Shown: positions 17,853-28,101 of the stretch, piece by piece
Position numbering within the stretch: position 1 is the first letter of the stretch
Layout: every line of letters begins with the position of its first letter
Source: Sedimentibacter sp.
GTDB lineage: Bacteria > Bacillota > Clostridia > Tissierellales > Sedimentibacteraceae
Direction: 5' to 3'
Assembly: GCF_029265225.1 (NCBI RefSeq)
Contig: NZ_JAJUJR010000002.1
Span: forward strand, 1-35,443
Length of the DNA: 35,443 bases
Position numbers and translations under genes: made by a program
The notes under the pieces: model-generated
What the model saw: the letters and a program-made list of their open reading frames with translations, nothing else
Told to the model about the DNA's origin: nothing
Database searches by the model: none

Positions 17853-18537
17853 ATTCATCTGCAAACCTGTATCCCACACCTATTTCAGTAAGTATGAACC
17901 TTGGATTTGAACTGTCCTTTTCAATTTTTCTTCTGAGGCTTGCCATGAAAACCCTTATGCTTTTGGAATCCCCTGCTTCTCCGTATCCCCACACTTCCTT
18001 TGAAATCTGACTGTGGGTCACAACCTTTCCGCGGTTTGCAATCAATAGCAAAAGGAGCTTAAATTCTATGGGTGTGAGATGCACCTCTGTTTCATCAACA
18101 AATATCCTTCGTTTTTCGCTGTCCACTGTCAGGCAATCAAATTTATACACGCTTTCAGGCATGTGGGCTATTTCTCTTTCAATAAGTCTTTCCATTACAC
18201 GCAATCTTGCAAGGAGCTCTCCCATGGAAAAAGGCTTTGTCACGTAATCGTTGGCTCCTTCATCCAAAGCCTGAATTTTATCGCTGTCCTGTTCCCTTGC
18301 TGATACAACAATGATTGGAATGTTTGAAACGTTACGTACCTGTTTAATGATGTTTATGCCGTCCATGTCAGGAAGTCCCAGGTCCAGGATTATTATGTCG
18401 GGATTTTCTGTGCAGAACGAAAGAATTCCTTCATTTCCGTTATGTGCTGTCACAATGGAATACCCCTTGGCCTTAAGGGCCATGGTCACAAAATTAAGTA
18501 TTTTGTTGTCATCTTCAATTACCAGAATTTTAGCCAT
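17851..18537 (-). CDS. OmpR-family response regulator, KdpE-like
   Basis: MAKILVIEDDNKILNFVTMALKAKGY...DIIILDLGLPDMDG...VTKPFSMGELLARLR and a winged-helix C-terminus (WGYGEAGDSKSIRVFMASLRRKIEKDSSNPRFILTEIGVGYRF). Confidence 0.92.
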   Translation of the reverse strand: MAKILVIEDDNKILNFVTMALKAKGYSIVTAHNGNEGILSFCTENPDIIILDLGLPDMDGINIIKQVRNVSNIPIIVVSAREQDSDKIQALDEGANDYVTKPFSMGELLARLRVMERLIEREIAHMPESVYKFDCLTVDSEKRRIFVDETEVHLTPIEFKLLLLLIANRGKVVTHSQISKEVWGYGEAGDSKSIRVFMASLRRKIEKDSSNPRFILTEIGVGYRFADE

Positions 18538-19976
18538 TATTCAACCTCCAAAGGGAGCCTGACTTTAAACACCGCTCCGCCTGTAATATTATTTTCTGCT
18601 GTTATTACTCCCTTGTGGGCAGTTACAATTTCCTTGCAAATTGTCAGTCCAAGACCAACACCCAGGTGCGAGTCCACAATGTTGTTCTTATGCTTGGTCA
18701 CAAAACCGTCAAACACCCTGTTCAGTATTTCCGGGTCAATGCCTGCACCGTTGTCAGAAATTTCAAAAACAGCAAATGCACCGTCAGTATATACCTTAAG
18801 AAAGACAGATGCTCCCTCCCCTGCATATTTGTAGGCATTGTCTAGCAGATTGACCAGAACCTGCACAATTAATTTTCCCTCAACAGGAACAAGAATTATT
18901 TCCTCAGGAACAATCACATGAAGCCTTCCTGAGGATGTCAGAGAAGGAACATGAGACAATGCCTGGTTTACAATGTCATCAACAGCTTCAAAATCTTTGT
19001 TCAGGGTTATTATTCCCTCTGAAAAACGTGTCATGTCCAATATGTTTTGAACGGTTTTTATGAGCCATGCAGATTCATCGCATATGTCTGAAGCAAGTTT
19101 TTTTACGGACTTTGGATCAAGACTGTCATAGCTTTCCAGAATAAGCTCCCCTGCTCCCTTTATTCCTGTCAGCGGAGTGCGCAGGTCATGGGAAATGCTT
19201 CTTAGAAGAGTGCTTTTCAAATGTTCGCTTTCCATATCAACTCTTATTTTTTGTCTTTCCTCATAAATAAACTCCCTGTCCAGCACTATTGCCATCTGAT
19301 GGACTATTGCCTTAATGAGCATGTCAATTTCGTTTGTTATGGGAACATTGCAGTTAACTATTTTCATAACTCCCAACTTTTTACCTACACCCTTAATAGG
19401 AATTATGTTTATATTTGTTGTAACGGAATCTGCATAGTCCGGAAGTCCTTCAGTGCTGTAAACCTGTTCGCAGGCATCTAACTTCACGTAGCAGTCAAAA
19501 CCAACATAATCCTTTATAAAGTTAATGCCTTTCAAAACAATGTTGTCCCTGCCTGTGACATTTAAAAAACCCTTTGTTACATCATATAGGAGTTTTGCAG
19601 TTCTTTCATTTCTTTTTGACACCTCTGTCTGATACTGAAGCTTTGAAGTCATTGTGCTTGAAATCAGCGAAGCAATCAAAAAAAACACAATGAGTATAAC
19701 ATCATCTGAATTGCTTATCTGAAGGCTGTGGTACGGCTCAGTAAAAAAATAATTGAACAGGAGAACACTGAGAACAGCAGCAATGGCGCTGTATATGTAT
19801 CCCCTTGTAAATATGGTTACCGTAAGAACACCCACTATAAAAACCATAAGTGAGTTTTCTTTCCCTATGCCTAGACTGTTCATTATGAAAGAAAGGATTA
19901 CGGACAAGACACAGATTAAAATTACATTTAAAAAATATTTAAAATTCAATTTATTGTTATGGAAATAATTTTTCAT
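18537..19976 (-). CDS. Sensor histidine kinase, KdpD-like (DUF4118 TM region plus kinase; lacks the N-terminal KdpD/Usp part)
   Basis: DUF4118-type TM segment (GRGYIY-like: TRGYIYSAIAAVLSVLLFNYFFTEPYHSLQI), H-box SISHDLRTPLTGIKGAGELI, N-box and GVGLGLTICKEIVTAHKG. Only 479 aa. Confidence 0.88.
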   Translation of the reverse strand: MKNYFHNNKLNFKYFLNVILICVLSVILSFIMNSLGIGKENSLMVFIVGVLTVTIFTRGYIYSAIAAVLSVLLFNYFFTEPYHSLQISNSDDVILIVFFLIASLISSTMTSKLQYQTEVSKRNERTAKLLYDVTKGFLNVTGRDNIVLKGINFIKDYVGFDCYVKLDACEQVYSTEGLPDYADSVTTNINIIPIKGVGKKLGVMKIVNCNVPITNEIDMLIKAIVHQMAIVLDREFIYEERQKIRVDMESEHLKSTLLRSISHDLRTPLTGIKGAGELILESYDSLDPKSVKKLASDICDESAWLIKTVQNILDMTRFSEGIITLNKDFEAVDDIVNQALSHVPSLTSSGRLHVIVPEEIILVPVEGKLIVQVLVNLLDNAYKYAGEGASVFLKVYTDGAFAVFEISDNGAGIDPEILNRVFDGFVTKHKNNIVDSHLGVGLGLTICKEIVTAHKGVITAENNITGGAVFKVRLPLEVE

Positions 19977-20101
19977 AAAGCCCTCTTTATTATTGATTAT
20001 ATTATTATATCACATGGACAGAAAAACAAAATACTATTTTACTTCCTTGTAATAATATTATTTATTTAGTATAATTGAAAAAATGATAATTGGAGGAATT
20101 T

Positions 20102-20734
20102 ATGAAGGTAGTAGCATTTAACGGAAGTCCGAAAAAAGAAGGCAATACATATGAAGCATTAAAAATCGTGGCAGAGCAGCTTGAAAAGGAAAATATTGAA
20201 GTAGAAATAATCCATGTGGGAAACAAAAAAATTCTTGGCTGCACAGCTTGCAACTCTTGCTTTAAAACGAGAGATGAAAGATGCATCATTAATGATGAAG
20301 TTAATGAATGGATTCAGAAAATGAAAGAGGCTGACGGAATAATTCTTGGTTCTCCTGTTCATTTTTCAGCAATAAGCGCTACGATGAAATCATTTCTTGA
20401 CAGAGCGTCCTATGTGAGCAGCGCAAACAGAGGTCTTTACAGAAACAAGGTTGGAGCAGCAGTTGTTGCAGTAAGACGATCAGGCGGGCTTCCAGCATTC
20501 AACCAGCTAATAAATTACATCACGTATGCTGAGATGGTAATGCCCACATCCAACTACTGGAACGTTATTTACGGTCAAAAACCCGGTGAAGCTCTTCAGG
20601 ATGATGAAGGAGTTCAAATAATGAGAATACTTGGTAAAAATATGGCATGGATAATGAAGCTTATAGAACTTGGCGAAGGTAAAATAGAAAAGCCTGAACC
20701 TGAGAAAAAAATAGGCATGAATTTTATAAGATAA
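20102..20734 (+). CDS. NADPH-dependent FMN reductase/iron-sulfur flavoprotein family
   Basis: MKVVAFNGSPKKEGNTYEALKIVAEQL, CTACNSCFKTRDERCIINDE, GIILGSPVHFSAISATMKSFLDR; GGAGG before 20102. Confidence 0.92.
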   Translation: MKVVAFNGSPKKEGNTYEALKIVAEQLEKENIEVEIIHVGNKKILGCTACNSCFKTRDERCIINDEVNEWIQKMKEADGIILGSPVHFSAISATMKSFLDRASYVSSANRGLYRNKVGAAVVAVRRSGGLPAFNQLINYITYAEMVMPTSNYWNVIYGQKPGEALQDDEGVQIMRILGKNMAWIMKLIELGEGKIEKPEPEKKIGMNFIR

Positions 20735-20736
20735 CA

Positions 20737-20808
20737 GTAGGGGCGGACCTCGTGTCCGCCCGTTATTATTTCAATAATTTTGTTATTTGGGAGTAGTAGC
20801 CTCTCCTA
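20737..20808. repeat. GTAGGGG-type intergenic palindromic repeat, copy C
   Basis: GTAGGGGCGGACCTCGTGTCCGCCCG...TTCAATAATTTTGTTATTT...GGGAGTAGTAGCCTCTCCTA; core TTCAATAATTTTGTTATTT identical to copy B. Confidence 0.8.
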
Positions 20809-20815
20809 ATTATTA

Positions 20816-21424
20816 TCAGTCAAGGGAAAATGAAACCAATCCTCCCCCAAGAGTGGTTGTTTCATACCAAAGAGGAAGGTTTATTTTTTTAACCATGCAT
20901 TCATCGAGTATCTCCACTGCAGCCAAACAATTATCCTCTTCATATTCAAGAGAAATTATTGTTACCCAGTGCCATTTGTAAAGACACTTTTCTTCTCCGT
21001 TGCATAAATTCAAAAATGCAAGCGGAACATCATTATCCAAAGATGATTCAATAAAATCAAACATTGTTTCATATGAAGGACGTCTTTCTTTTTCCTTTGG
21101 TATGTCTAATACCTTAAATGAAGCGCTTCTTCCAATTTCATCTGCATATTTCATAAAACCTTCATAGAAAATTTTTGTTGTGTTCACTCCCTTTAAAGTA
21201 GGAGTTACATAATTCCACAATTCATTCATTATATCTAAAGCGCCGTTCTTGCTTGTTTTATTCTTGTTGCTGTATATTACAACGTTGGATGCTGTCGTCG
21301 GACCGCAGCCAGCCATCTTCTGCCATTTCTTCTTATACCATTCCTGGCTGCAGCCTTTGTATACCAGACCATCTTCATCCAGGATTTCAAAATATTCAGG
21401 ATTTCTCAAAACTTTTTTTGTCAT
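20816..21424 (-). CDS. Uncharacterised protein, possible C39/papain-like cysteine peptidase fold
   Basis: 202 aa; WQKMAGCGPTTASNVVIYS (Q..GCGPT) and KWHWVTIISLEYEEDN (candidate His), arrangement typical of C39-like peptidases. Confidence 0.55.
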   Translation of the reverse strand: MTKKVLRNPEYFEILDEDGLVYKGCSQEWYKKKWQKMAGCGPTTASNVVIYSNKNKTSKNGALDIMNELWNYVTPTLKGVNTTKIFYEGFMKYADEIGRSASFKVLDIPKEKERRPSYETMFDFIESSLDNDVPLAFLNLCNGEEKCLYKWHWVTIISLEYEEDNCLAAVEILDECMVKKINLPLWYETTTLGGGLVSFSLD

Positions 21425-21692
21425 AATTTCACCGCCATGCTTCTTTGTTCATAACCACAAAAATTTTGGTTATGTAATGAATTATAACATATATTCTCAT
21501 CCATATACAAATGAAACATTATTGAATATGTTGAACAATATATAATTAATTTGGCAGCATTTTTACGTCATATTAAACATCAGCTATAGTATATGTTTAG
21601 AAAATATTCCTATTTTTCAATGAATTGTAGCATATACAACCGTTGCTATACAAATATGTTATACTGTTTGCCGAAAATGTTTCCAAATTGTA

Positions 21693-21721
21693 TTGACTTT
21701 TAACAAATTTCATCTTATAAT
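21693..21721 (+). promoter_or_regulatory. Vegetative-type promoter of rbsR operon
   Basis: TTGACT (21693-21698) - 17 nt - TATAAT (21716-21721). Confidence 0.8.
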
Positions 21722-21742
21722 TTACTTAAACGTTTAAGTAAA
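21721..21742. promoter_or_regulatory. LacI/RbsR-type operator
   Basis: Perfect 22-bp palindrome TTTACTTAAACGTTTAAGTAAA starting at the -10 element, 10 bp before the rbsR ATG. Confidence 0.85.
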
Positions 21743-21752
21743 AGGGAAAATC

Positions 21753-22793
21753 ATGAAGATAACTATAAAAGAAATAGCAAAAGAAGCCAATGTATCCATA
21801 GCAACTGTTTCAATGGTCATAAACAAAAAGGATCACAACATTACAGAAGCTACAAGAAATCGTGTTCTTGAAGTTGTAAAAAAGTACAATTATCTTCCAA
21901 ACGCCATGGCAGGAAGTCTTGTCACTCAAAGAACGCACATTATCGGTCTTGTGCTGCCTGACATTACAAATCCTTTTTTCCCTGGCATTGCAAGAGGGGC
22001 TGAAGACAAGGCCAATGAAGCAGGCTACAGCATAATTTTCTGCAACACGGACGATAAGCTGGAAGTACAGGAGAAATATATTGAGTCTCTTACAAAAAAA
22101 ATGGCTGACGGAATAATAATAGCCCATTCATCAAGCAGCGAGAAAATGCCTGAAATATTGGAAAGATGCAAGGTTCCCATAATTTTAATCGACAGGGACT
22201 TTGATTCAGAAAATATATGCGGAAAGGTTCTTGTTAACAATTCAAAGGGTGCCCATATGGCTGTTTCATACCTGATTGAGCAGGGATACAAAAAAATTGC
22301 GTATCTTTCAGGACCATTAAAGACAAGGACTGCTTATGAAAGGCTTGAAGGCTATAAAAAAGCACTCAGTGACAATGAAATCCAGTTTAATGATAAGCTC
22401 GTAAAATTCGGGGACTACAGAATTGAATGGGGACAAAAAGGAGTAAATGAACTTCTTAATGAACCGGAAGATTTTGATGTAATATTCTGCGGCAATGACC
22501 TTATTGCAATTGGAGCCATGAAGGAACTCAAGGAAAAAGGATATAACGTTCCGGATGAAATCGGAGTTATGGGGTATGATGATATTTATATGGCAAGCCT
22601 GGTTGATCCATCCCTCACAACTGTAAGACAGCCAAATTACCAGATGGGTTACAAGGCAATGGAGCTTTTGGAAGAAAGGCTAAAAAAGGCTCCGGGAAGC
22701 GATAACAATTCAGGTGAAATGAAAACAATCACACTTGATACTGAAATCATTGTGAGAAATTCAGTAAAGATAAATAAGAAGGTGAAACCATGA
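21753..22793 (+). CDS. rbsR: LacI-family transcriptional regulator, RbsR-like
   Basis: MKITIKEIAKEANVSIATVSMVINKKDHNITEATRNRVLEVVKKYNYLPNAMAGSL HTH and sugar-binding domain; first gene of the rbs cluster. Confidence 0.9.
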   Translation: MKITIKEIAKEANVSIATVSMVINKKDHNITEATRNRVLEVVKKYNYLPNAMAGSLVTQRTHIIGLVLPDITNPFFPGIARGAEDKANEAGYSIIFCNTDDKLEVQEKYIESLTKKMADGIIIAHSSSSEKMPEILERCKVPIILIDRDFDSENICGKVLVNNSKGAHMAVSYLIEQGYKKIAYLSGPLKTRTAYERLEGYKKALSDNEIQFNDKLVKFGDYRIEWGQKGVNELLNEPEDFDVIFCGNDLIAIGAMKELKEKGYNVPDEIGVMGYDDIYMASLVDPSLTTVRQPNYQMGYKAMELLEERLKKAPGSDNNSGEMKTITLDTEIIVRNSVKINKKVKP

Positions 22794-23209
22794 AAAAAGG
22801 AACATTATTAAATTCAGAAATTTCATATGTCATCAGCAAAATGGGACATACCAACACTCTTACCATAGGTGACTGCGGCCTCCCTGTTCCGGAAGGTGTT
22901 CAGAGAATAGATCTGGCTGTTACAAAAGGACTGCCTGAATTCATGCCTGTATTAAAAGCTGTACTTGAAGAGCTGTCAGTTGAAAAAATAATACTGGCTG
23001 AAGAAATAATGGATAAAAGTCCGGATATTCTTAAAAATATAATGGAAATAATAAATCTGACTGAAACAGAAGAAAACAAGAAAATAGATGTGGAGTATGT
23101 TCCTCACGAAGTGTTCAAAGAAAGAACAAGAAATTCAAAAGCTGTAATACGCACAGGAGAATATAAACCCTTTGCCAACATCATCCTTGTTTCTGGCGTA
23201 ACATTTTAG
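22790..23209 (+). CDS. rbsD: D-ribose pyranase
   Basis: MKKGTLLNSEISYVISKMGHTNTLTIGDCGLPVPEGVQRIDLAVTKGLPEF...VIRTGEYKPFANIILVSGV. Confidence 0.95.
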   Translation: MKKGTLLNSEISYVISKMGHTNTLTIGDCGLPVPEGVQRIDLAVTKGLPEFMPVLKAVLEELSVEKIILAEEIMDKSPDILKNIMEIINLTETEENKKIDVEYVPHEVFKERTRNSKAVIRTGEYKPFANIILVSGVTF

Positions 23210-23232
23210 TAAATTAACCAGGCGGTGATCTA

Positions 23233-24723
23233 GTGAAAGAAATTGTAGTATCCATGCAGCATATAAGCAAGGATTTTTCAGGAGTAAAGGTTTTAAAGGA
23301 TGTAAGCCTTAACATATATAAAGGCAGCGTAATGGCCCTTGTGGGTGAAAACGGAGCAGGCAAATCAACGCTCATGAAAATACTCACAGGCGTTTATTTA
23401 AAAACCCAGGGTGAAATATTCCTGGACAATGAATCAGTAAATTTTCCCGACACCAGAGCATCACAATCAAAGGGAATAGCAATAATTCATCAGGAACTCA
23501 ACCTTGTAAAAGACCTTTCCATTGGAGAGAATATTTTCTTAGGAAGAGAGCCTGTTTCATCAGGCAGAATAATGTGGAATAAGCTCCACGAGGATGCCGG
23601 ATACTGGCTTGGCAAGCTTGGCCTGAAGGAAGATCCAAGAGAACTTGTCAAAAACATAAGTGTTGGAAAGCAGCAGCTTGTAGAAATAGCAAAGGCACTT
23701 TCCATTGACGCCAAAGTAATCATAATGGATGAACCAACAGGAGCACTCACTCCTGCTGAAACCGACAAGCTTTTTGATGTTATAAAAGATTTGAAAGAAA
23801 GCGGAAAAAGTATAGTATACATTTCCCACAGGCTTCATGAAATTTTTGAAATATGCGATGACGTAACTGTTTTAAGGGACGGTGAGCTAATCGGTGAAAA
23901 ATCCATTGAAAGTCTTGATGAAGATAAAATCATAGAAATGATGGTAGGAAGAAAATTAAGTGAGCAATACCCAAGAATCGAATCTGAACCAGGTGAGGAA
24001 ATACTCAAAGTAGAAAATTTGTCCAATCAGTTTGTGAAGGAAGTTTCATTTTCTCTTAAAAGAGGTGAAACTCTTGGAGTTGCAGGTCTCATGGGTTCTG
24101 AAAGAACAGAGCTTATGCGAAGCATTTACGGCATTTATCCTGCGAAAGGTTCCGTTTACTTAAACGGAGAAAAAGTAAAAATAAATTCTCCATTGGACTC
24201 GCTCCGCTATGGAATTGCCTATGTTACAGAAGACAGGAAAGCCAACGGCATCATAACGGGAATGAACGTACGTGAAAATATAACACTTTCTTCCCTTGAG
24301 CTTTTCAAGGGCCCTCTTGGATTTATCAGCAAGGGCAAAGAAGAAATTTCATCAAAAGAATATATTGAAAAAATGTCAATTAAAACTTCAGGAACAAAGC
24401 AACAGCTGAGGTTCTTAAGCGGCGGCAACCAGCAGAAAGTATCTATAGCAAAAAGTCTTATGACAAACCCTAAAATACTTATTTTGGATGAACCCACAAG
24501 AGGCGTTGACGTTGGAGCAAAAAAAGAAATTTATGACCTCATCAACAAGTTTAAATCTGAAGGCATGAGTATCATAATGGTTTCTTCGGACATTCCTGAA
24601 GTGCTGGGAATTTCGGACAGAATAATGGTAATGCACGAAGGCCGCGTTTCGGGTTTTCTTAACAGAGATGAAGCAACACAGGAAAGCATAATGACTCTTG
24701 CAGTAGGAAAGGATGTGATTTAG
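23233..24723 (+). CDS. rbsA: Ribose ABC transporter ATPase (GTG start)
   Basis: Two ABC cassettes: GENGAGKSTLMKILTGVY, LSGGNQQKVSIAKSLMTNPKILILDEPTRGVDVGAK. Confidence 0.95.
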   Translation: MKEIVVSMQHISKDFSGVKVLKDVSLNIYKGSVMALVGENGAGKSTLMKILTGVYLKTQGEIFLDNESVNFPDTRASQSKGIAIIHQELNLVKDLSIGENIFLGREPVSSGRIMWNKLHEDAGYWLGKLGLKEDPRELVKNISVGKQQLVEIAKALSIDAKVIIMDEPTGALTPAETDKLFDVIKDLKESGKSIVYISHRLHEIFEICDDVTVLRDGELIGEKSIESLDEDKIIEMMVGRKLSEQYPRIESEPGEEILKVENLSNQFVKEVSFSLKRGETLGVAGLMGSERTELMRSIYGIYPAKGSVYLNGEKVKINSPLDSLRYGIAYVTEDRKANGIITGMNVRENITLSSLELFKGPLGFISKGKEEISSKEYIEKMSIKTSGTKQQLRFLSGGNQQKVSIAKSLMTNPKILILDEPTRGVDVGAKKEIYDLINKFKSEGMSIIMVSSDIPEVLGISDRIMVMHEGRVSGFLNRDEATQESIMTLAVGKDVI

Positions 24724-25668
24724 ATGAACAATGTAAAAAAGATACTTAAAAACAAGCCGCTGATTGTGCTCATAGCAGCCTCTGTGGCAATAGCACTTTT
24801 AAACCCCAGATTTCTTTCCTGGAGCAACATATTGACTGTATTGAGACAGACATCCATCAATGCTGTAATTGCAACTGGAATGACATTCGCCATCTTAATA
24901 GGAGGTATTGACTTGTCTGTCGGTTCTGTTCTCGGGCTATGCGGAGCCATAGCAGCTACAATGGTTTCTTCAGGAACAAATGTTGTGCTTGCAGTCCTGA
25001 CAGTCCTGGTGCTGGGAACAGCCATAGGTTATTTTAACGGAACGTTGATCACGGCAGGAGGGCTTCAGCCTTTCATTGCCACTTTGGGAACTGTTACACT
25101 GTTAAGAGGAGCCATACTTGTATTCACCCAGGGCCGCCCTATTAGCACAGGTAACACCGCAGCTTCTGAACACTTTTCAGAAATAGGAACAGGGTTTTTA
25201 GGCCCCATACCCATTCCGGTATACATCATGTTATTGGTTTTCATTGTTGCTTACTACATTTTAAACCATACACGCATAGGAAGATATATTTACGCTACAG
25301 GATCAAACGAGGAAGCTACAATGTATTCAGGCATTAAGACAGCACGTGTGAAGCGTTTTGTATATGCAGTTTCCGGCATGATGGCAGCTCTTGCAGGAAT
25401 ACTTCTTACGGCAAGGCTTGGTTCTGCTCAGCCAACTGCAGGTGCCGGTTATGAACTTGATGCCATTGCTGCGGTTGTTCTCGGAGGAACAAGCATGGCC
25501 GGAGGCATAGGAACCATTGGAGGAACAGCAATAGGAGCACTGATAATAGGTGTTCTTAACAACGCGCTCAACCTCATGAAAGTATCATCTTACTATCAAG
25601 ACGTTGCAAAAGGTATTGTAATACTGATTGCCGTTTTATTAGATAGAAAACAAAAATCATCAAGGTAA
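24724..25668 (+). CDS. rbsC: Ribose ABC transporter permease
   Basis: [29 protein letters not shown] and [30 protein letters not shown] motifs. Confidence 0.95.
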   Translation: MNNVKKILKNKPLIVLIAASVAIALLNPRFLSWSNILTVLRQTSINAVIATGMTFAILIGGIDLSVGSVLGLCGAIAATMVSSGTNVVLAVLTVLVLGTAIGYFNGTLITAGGLQPFIATLGTVTLLRGAILVFTQGRPISTGNTAASEHFSEIGTGFLGPIPIPVYIMLLVFIVAYYILNHTRIGRYIYATGSNEEATMYSGIKTARVKRFVYAVSGMMAALAGILLTARLGSAQPTAGAGYELDAIAAVVLGGTSMAGGIGTIGGTAIGALIIGVLNNALNLMKVSSYYQDVAKGIVILIAVLLDRKQKSSR

Positions 25669-25696
25669 TAAAAAAAATATTATATGGAGGAGTATC

Positions 25697-26635
25697 ATGA
25701 AAAAATTATTAAGTCTTATAGTAGCATCAATAATGATAATGTCATTATTTGTTGGATGCGCTAACACACAGGAACAACCTGCACCTGAAAAGCCTGCAGA
25801 AAATCAGCAGCCAGCTGAAGAAGCAAAAACAATCGGTCTTGCAATTTCAACTTTGAACAACCCGTTCTTTGTTGACCTTGAAGCAGGAGCAAAAGCTAAA
25901 GCTGAAGAGCTTGGTGCAACTCTTGTAACTTTGGATTCACAGGATGACTCAGCAACAGAAATGTCAAATGTGGAAGATTTAATCAATCAAGGCGTTGATT
26001 TAATCCTCATTAACCCTACAGATTCAGATGCTGTAAAGAGTGCAGTTGAAGCTGCCAACAAGGCAGGAATACCTGTTATAACTCTTGACAGAAGCGCTAA
26101 CGGCGGAGAAGTTGTATCTCACATTGCTTCTGACAACGTAGCTGGCGGAAAACTTGCCGGAGAATACATAGTAGAATTATTAGGCGGAAAAGGAAATGTT
26201 GTTGAACTTGAAGGAGTACCCGGAGCATCTGCAGCAAGAGAAAGAGGCGAAGGCTTCAACGCTGCAATAGCTGAAAGCGACATAAAAGTTGTTGCTAAAC
26301 AAACTGCTAACTTCGACAGAGCAGAAGGTTTGACAGTTATGGAAAATATTCTTCAGGCTCAGCCTGAAATAGATGCTGTATTTGCACACAATGATGAAAT
26401 GGCTTTAGGAGCACTTGAAGCTATAAAGGCTTCAGGAAGAGAAATAATAGTAGTTGGATTTGATGCAACTGACGATGCTAAAGCTGCTGTTGAAAGCGGC
26501 GAAATGGCTGCAACAGTTGAACAGCTTCCAAAAGAAATAGGATCATTGGGAGTTGACACAGCAATTAAATTATTAAAAGGCGAAACAGTAGAAAAATCTA
26601 TACCAGTAGCATTGCAGCTTGTTACAAAAAAATAA
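25697..26635 (+). CDS. rbsB: Ribose ABC transporter substrate-binding lipoprotein
   Basis: [24 protein letters not shown] lipobox; [56 protein letters not shown]. Confidence 0.95.
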   Translation: MKKLLSLIVASIMIMSLFVGCANTQEQPAPEKPAENQQPAEEAKTIGLAISTLNNPFFVDLEAGAKAKAEELGATLVTLDSQDDSATEMSNVEDLINQGVDLILINPTDSDAVKSAVEAANKAGIPVITLDRSANGGEVVSHIASDNVAGGKLAGEYIVELLGGKGNVVELEGVPGASAARERGEGFNAAIAESDIKVVAKQTANFDRAEGLTVMENILQAQPEIDAVFAHNDEMALGALEAIKASGREIIVVGFDATDDAKAAVESGEMAATVEQLPKEIGSLGVDTAIKLLKGETVEKSIPVALQLVTKK

Positions 26636-26642
26636 ACATAAC

Positions 26643-26668
26643 AAAAAGGAGACGCAAGTCTCCTTTTT
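26643..26668. terminator. Bidirectional terminator after rbsB
   Basis: AAAAAGGAGAC-GCAA-GTCTCCTTTTT. Confidence 0.85.
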
Positions 26669-26670
26669 AA

Positions 26671-27402
26671 TTAAATGTTGTACAATATTTTAGAAAGAAA
26701 TTCCTTTGACCTTTCATGGACAGGATTTGAAAAGAAATCCTGCGGGTTGTTTTCTTCAAGAATCTGCCCTTCATCCATGAATAAAATTCTGTTTGCCACA
26801 CTTTTAGCAAAACCCATCTCATGAGTAACAACAACCATTGTCATACCGTCTTCTGCAAGGTCTTTCATGAGCTTTAAAACCTCTCCTATCATCTCCGGAT
26901 CAAGAGCCGATGTAGGCTCATCAAACAGCATTATTTCAGGTTTCATGGCCAGTGAGCGCACTATTGCAATTCTTTGCTTCTGACCGCCGGAAAGCATTGA
27001 AGGATATTCGTCTTTCTTGTCACCTAGCCCAATTCTTTCAAGCAGTTTCAACGCATTTTCTTCTGCTTCTTCCTTAGTCTGAAGATTTAACTTTACAGGC
27101 GCCAGCGTTATGTTTTCCATTACTGTCAGGTGAGGAAACAAATTGAAGTGTTGAAAAACCATTCCCATTCTCTGCCTTATTCTGTTAATATCGCTCTTTT
27201 TATCTGTGATGTTGTCTCCCTGAAAAATAATGCTGCCTGATGTGGGGGTTTCGAGAAGGTTCATGCATCTTAAAAGCGTGCTTTTCCCGGAGCCTGAAGG
27301 ACCTATTATTACGACCTTGTCACCTTTTTTGATTTCAGTGTTTATGTTTTTTAAAACTTCATTTTTACCGAAGCTTTTTTTTATATTTTTAATTTCTATC
27401 AC
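26671..27402 (-). CDS. Polar amino acid ABC transporter ATPase (GlnQ-like), probable GTG start
   Basis: [52 protein letters not shown]...[48 protein letters not shown] upstream suggests GTG at 27402 rather than the ATG at 27423. Confidence 0.92.
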   Translation of the reverse strand: MIEIKNIKKSFGKNEVLKNINTEIKKGDKVVIIGPSGSGKSTLLRCMNLLETPTSGSIIFQGDNITDKKSDINRIRQRMGMVFQHFNLFPHLTVMENITLAPVKLNLQTKEEAEENALKLLERIGLGDKKDEYPSMLSGGQKQRIAIVRSLAMKPEIMLFDEPTSALDPEMIGEVLKLMKDLAEDGMTMVVVTHEMGFAKSVANRILFMDEGQILEENNPQDFFSNPVHERSKEFLSKILYNI

Positions 27403-28087
27403 TTTCAGACAGCCTCCTTTCAAGCCTTTTCTGAACTGCAGTAAGTCCTACTACCATTACAAGATAAAACAATGCAACTGAATACAGCGGAAAAAACGGC
27501 TCCCATGTCCTGCTTCTCACTATGTCTCCTGCCTTTGTAAGATCTATGATGGGAACATATCCTGCTACCGAAGTTTCCTTAAGCAGTGCAATGAACTCGT
27601 TTCCCAGGGCAGGCAGAATGTTTTTCAATGCCTGTGGAAATATGATGTAAATCATTGTCTTTTTTCTGTCCAGTCCCAGGGACATGCCTGCTTCTATCTG
27701 ACCTTTGTCCACTGAATCTATTCCCGCCCTGGCAATTTCAGAAACATAAGCCCCTGAGTTGATGCCGAATGTGAGTATCGCAACCAATATGCTGTTGTCA
27801 ATGTTTACGAAAATTACATAGTACATAATAAGCAGCTGGACTACAACCGGTGTTCCCCTTATGACAGTAACATAAAGACTGCATATTTTATCAAGAATAA
27901 AAAGCTTCCTGTTGTCTTTTGCATTTGTTTTTACCAAAGCAATAAAAATTCCTATTGCTATTCCCATCAATGTTGCAAAAAAAGCAATAAAAACAGTGTT
28001 GGATATACCTGAAGCAAATAACTTGTATCTTCCTTCGACTATAAATGTTTTATTAAAGCTGTTTATAAAATTTTCTAGTTTTGTCAT
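27389..28087 (-). CDS. Polar amino acid ABC transporter permease
   Basis: HisM/GlnP-type motifs ([61 protein letters not shown]); AGGAGG before 28087. Confidence 0.93.
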   Translation of the reverse strand: MTKLENFINSFNKTFIVEGRYKLFASGISNTVFIAFFATLMGIAIGIFIALVKTNAKDNRKLFILDKICSLYVTVIRGTPVVVQLLIMYYVIFVNIDNSILVAILTFGINSGAYVSEIARAGIDSVDKGQIEAGMSLGLDRKKTMIYIIFPQALKNILPALGNEFIALLKETSVAGYVPIIDLTKAGDIVRSRTWEPFFPLYSVALFYLVMVVGLTAVQKRLERRLSESDRN

Positions 28088-28101
28088 GGTGCCTCCTGTG
28101 G

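Noticed and set aside
21450-21650. AT-rich inverted repeats upstream of the C39-like gene and rbsR (ATAACC...GGTTAT; TTGTAGCA...TTGCTATACAA)
   Set aside because: Short and imperfect in an AT-rich region; not distinguishable from chance by eye.
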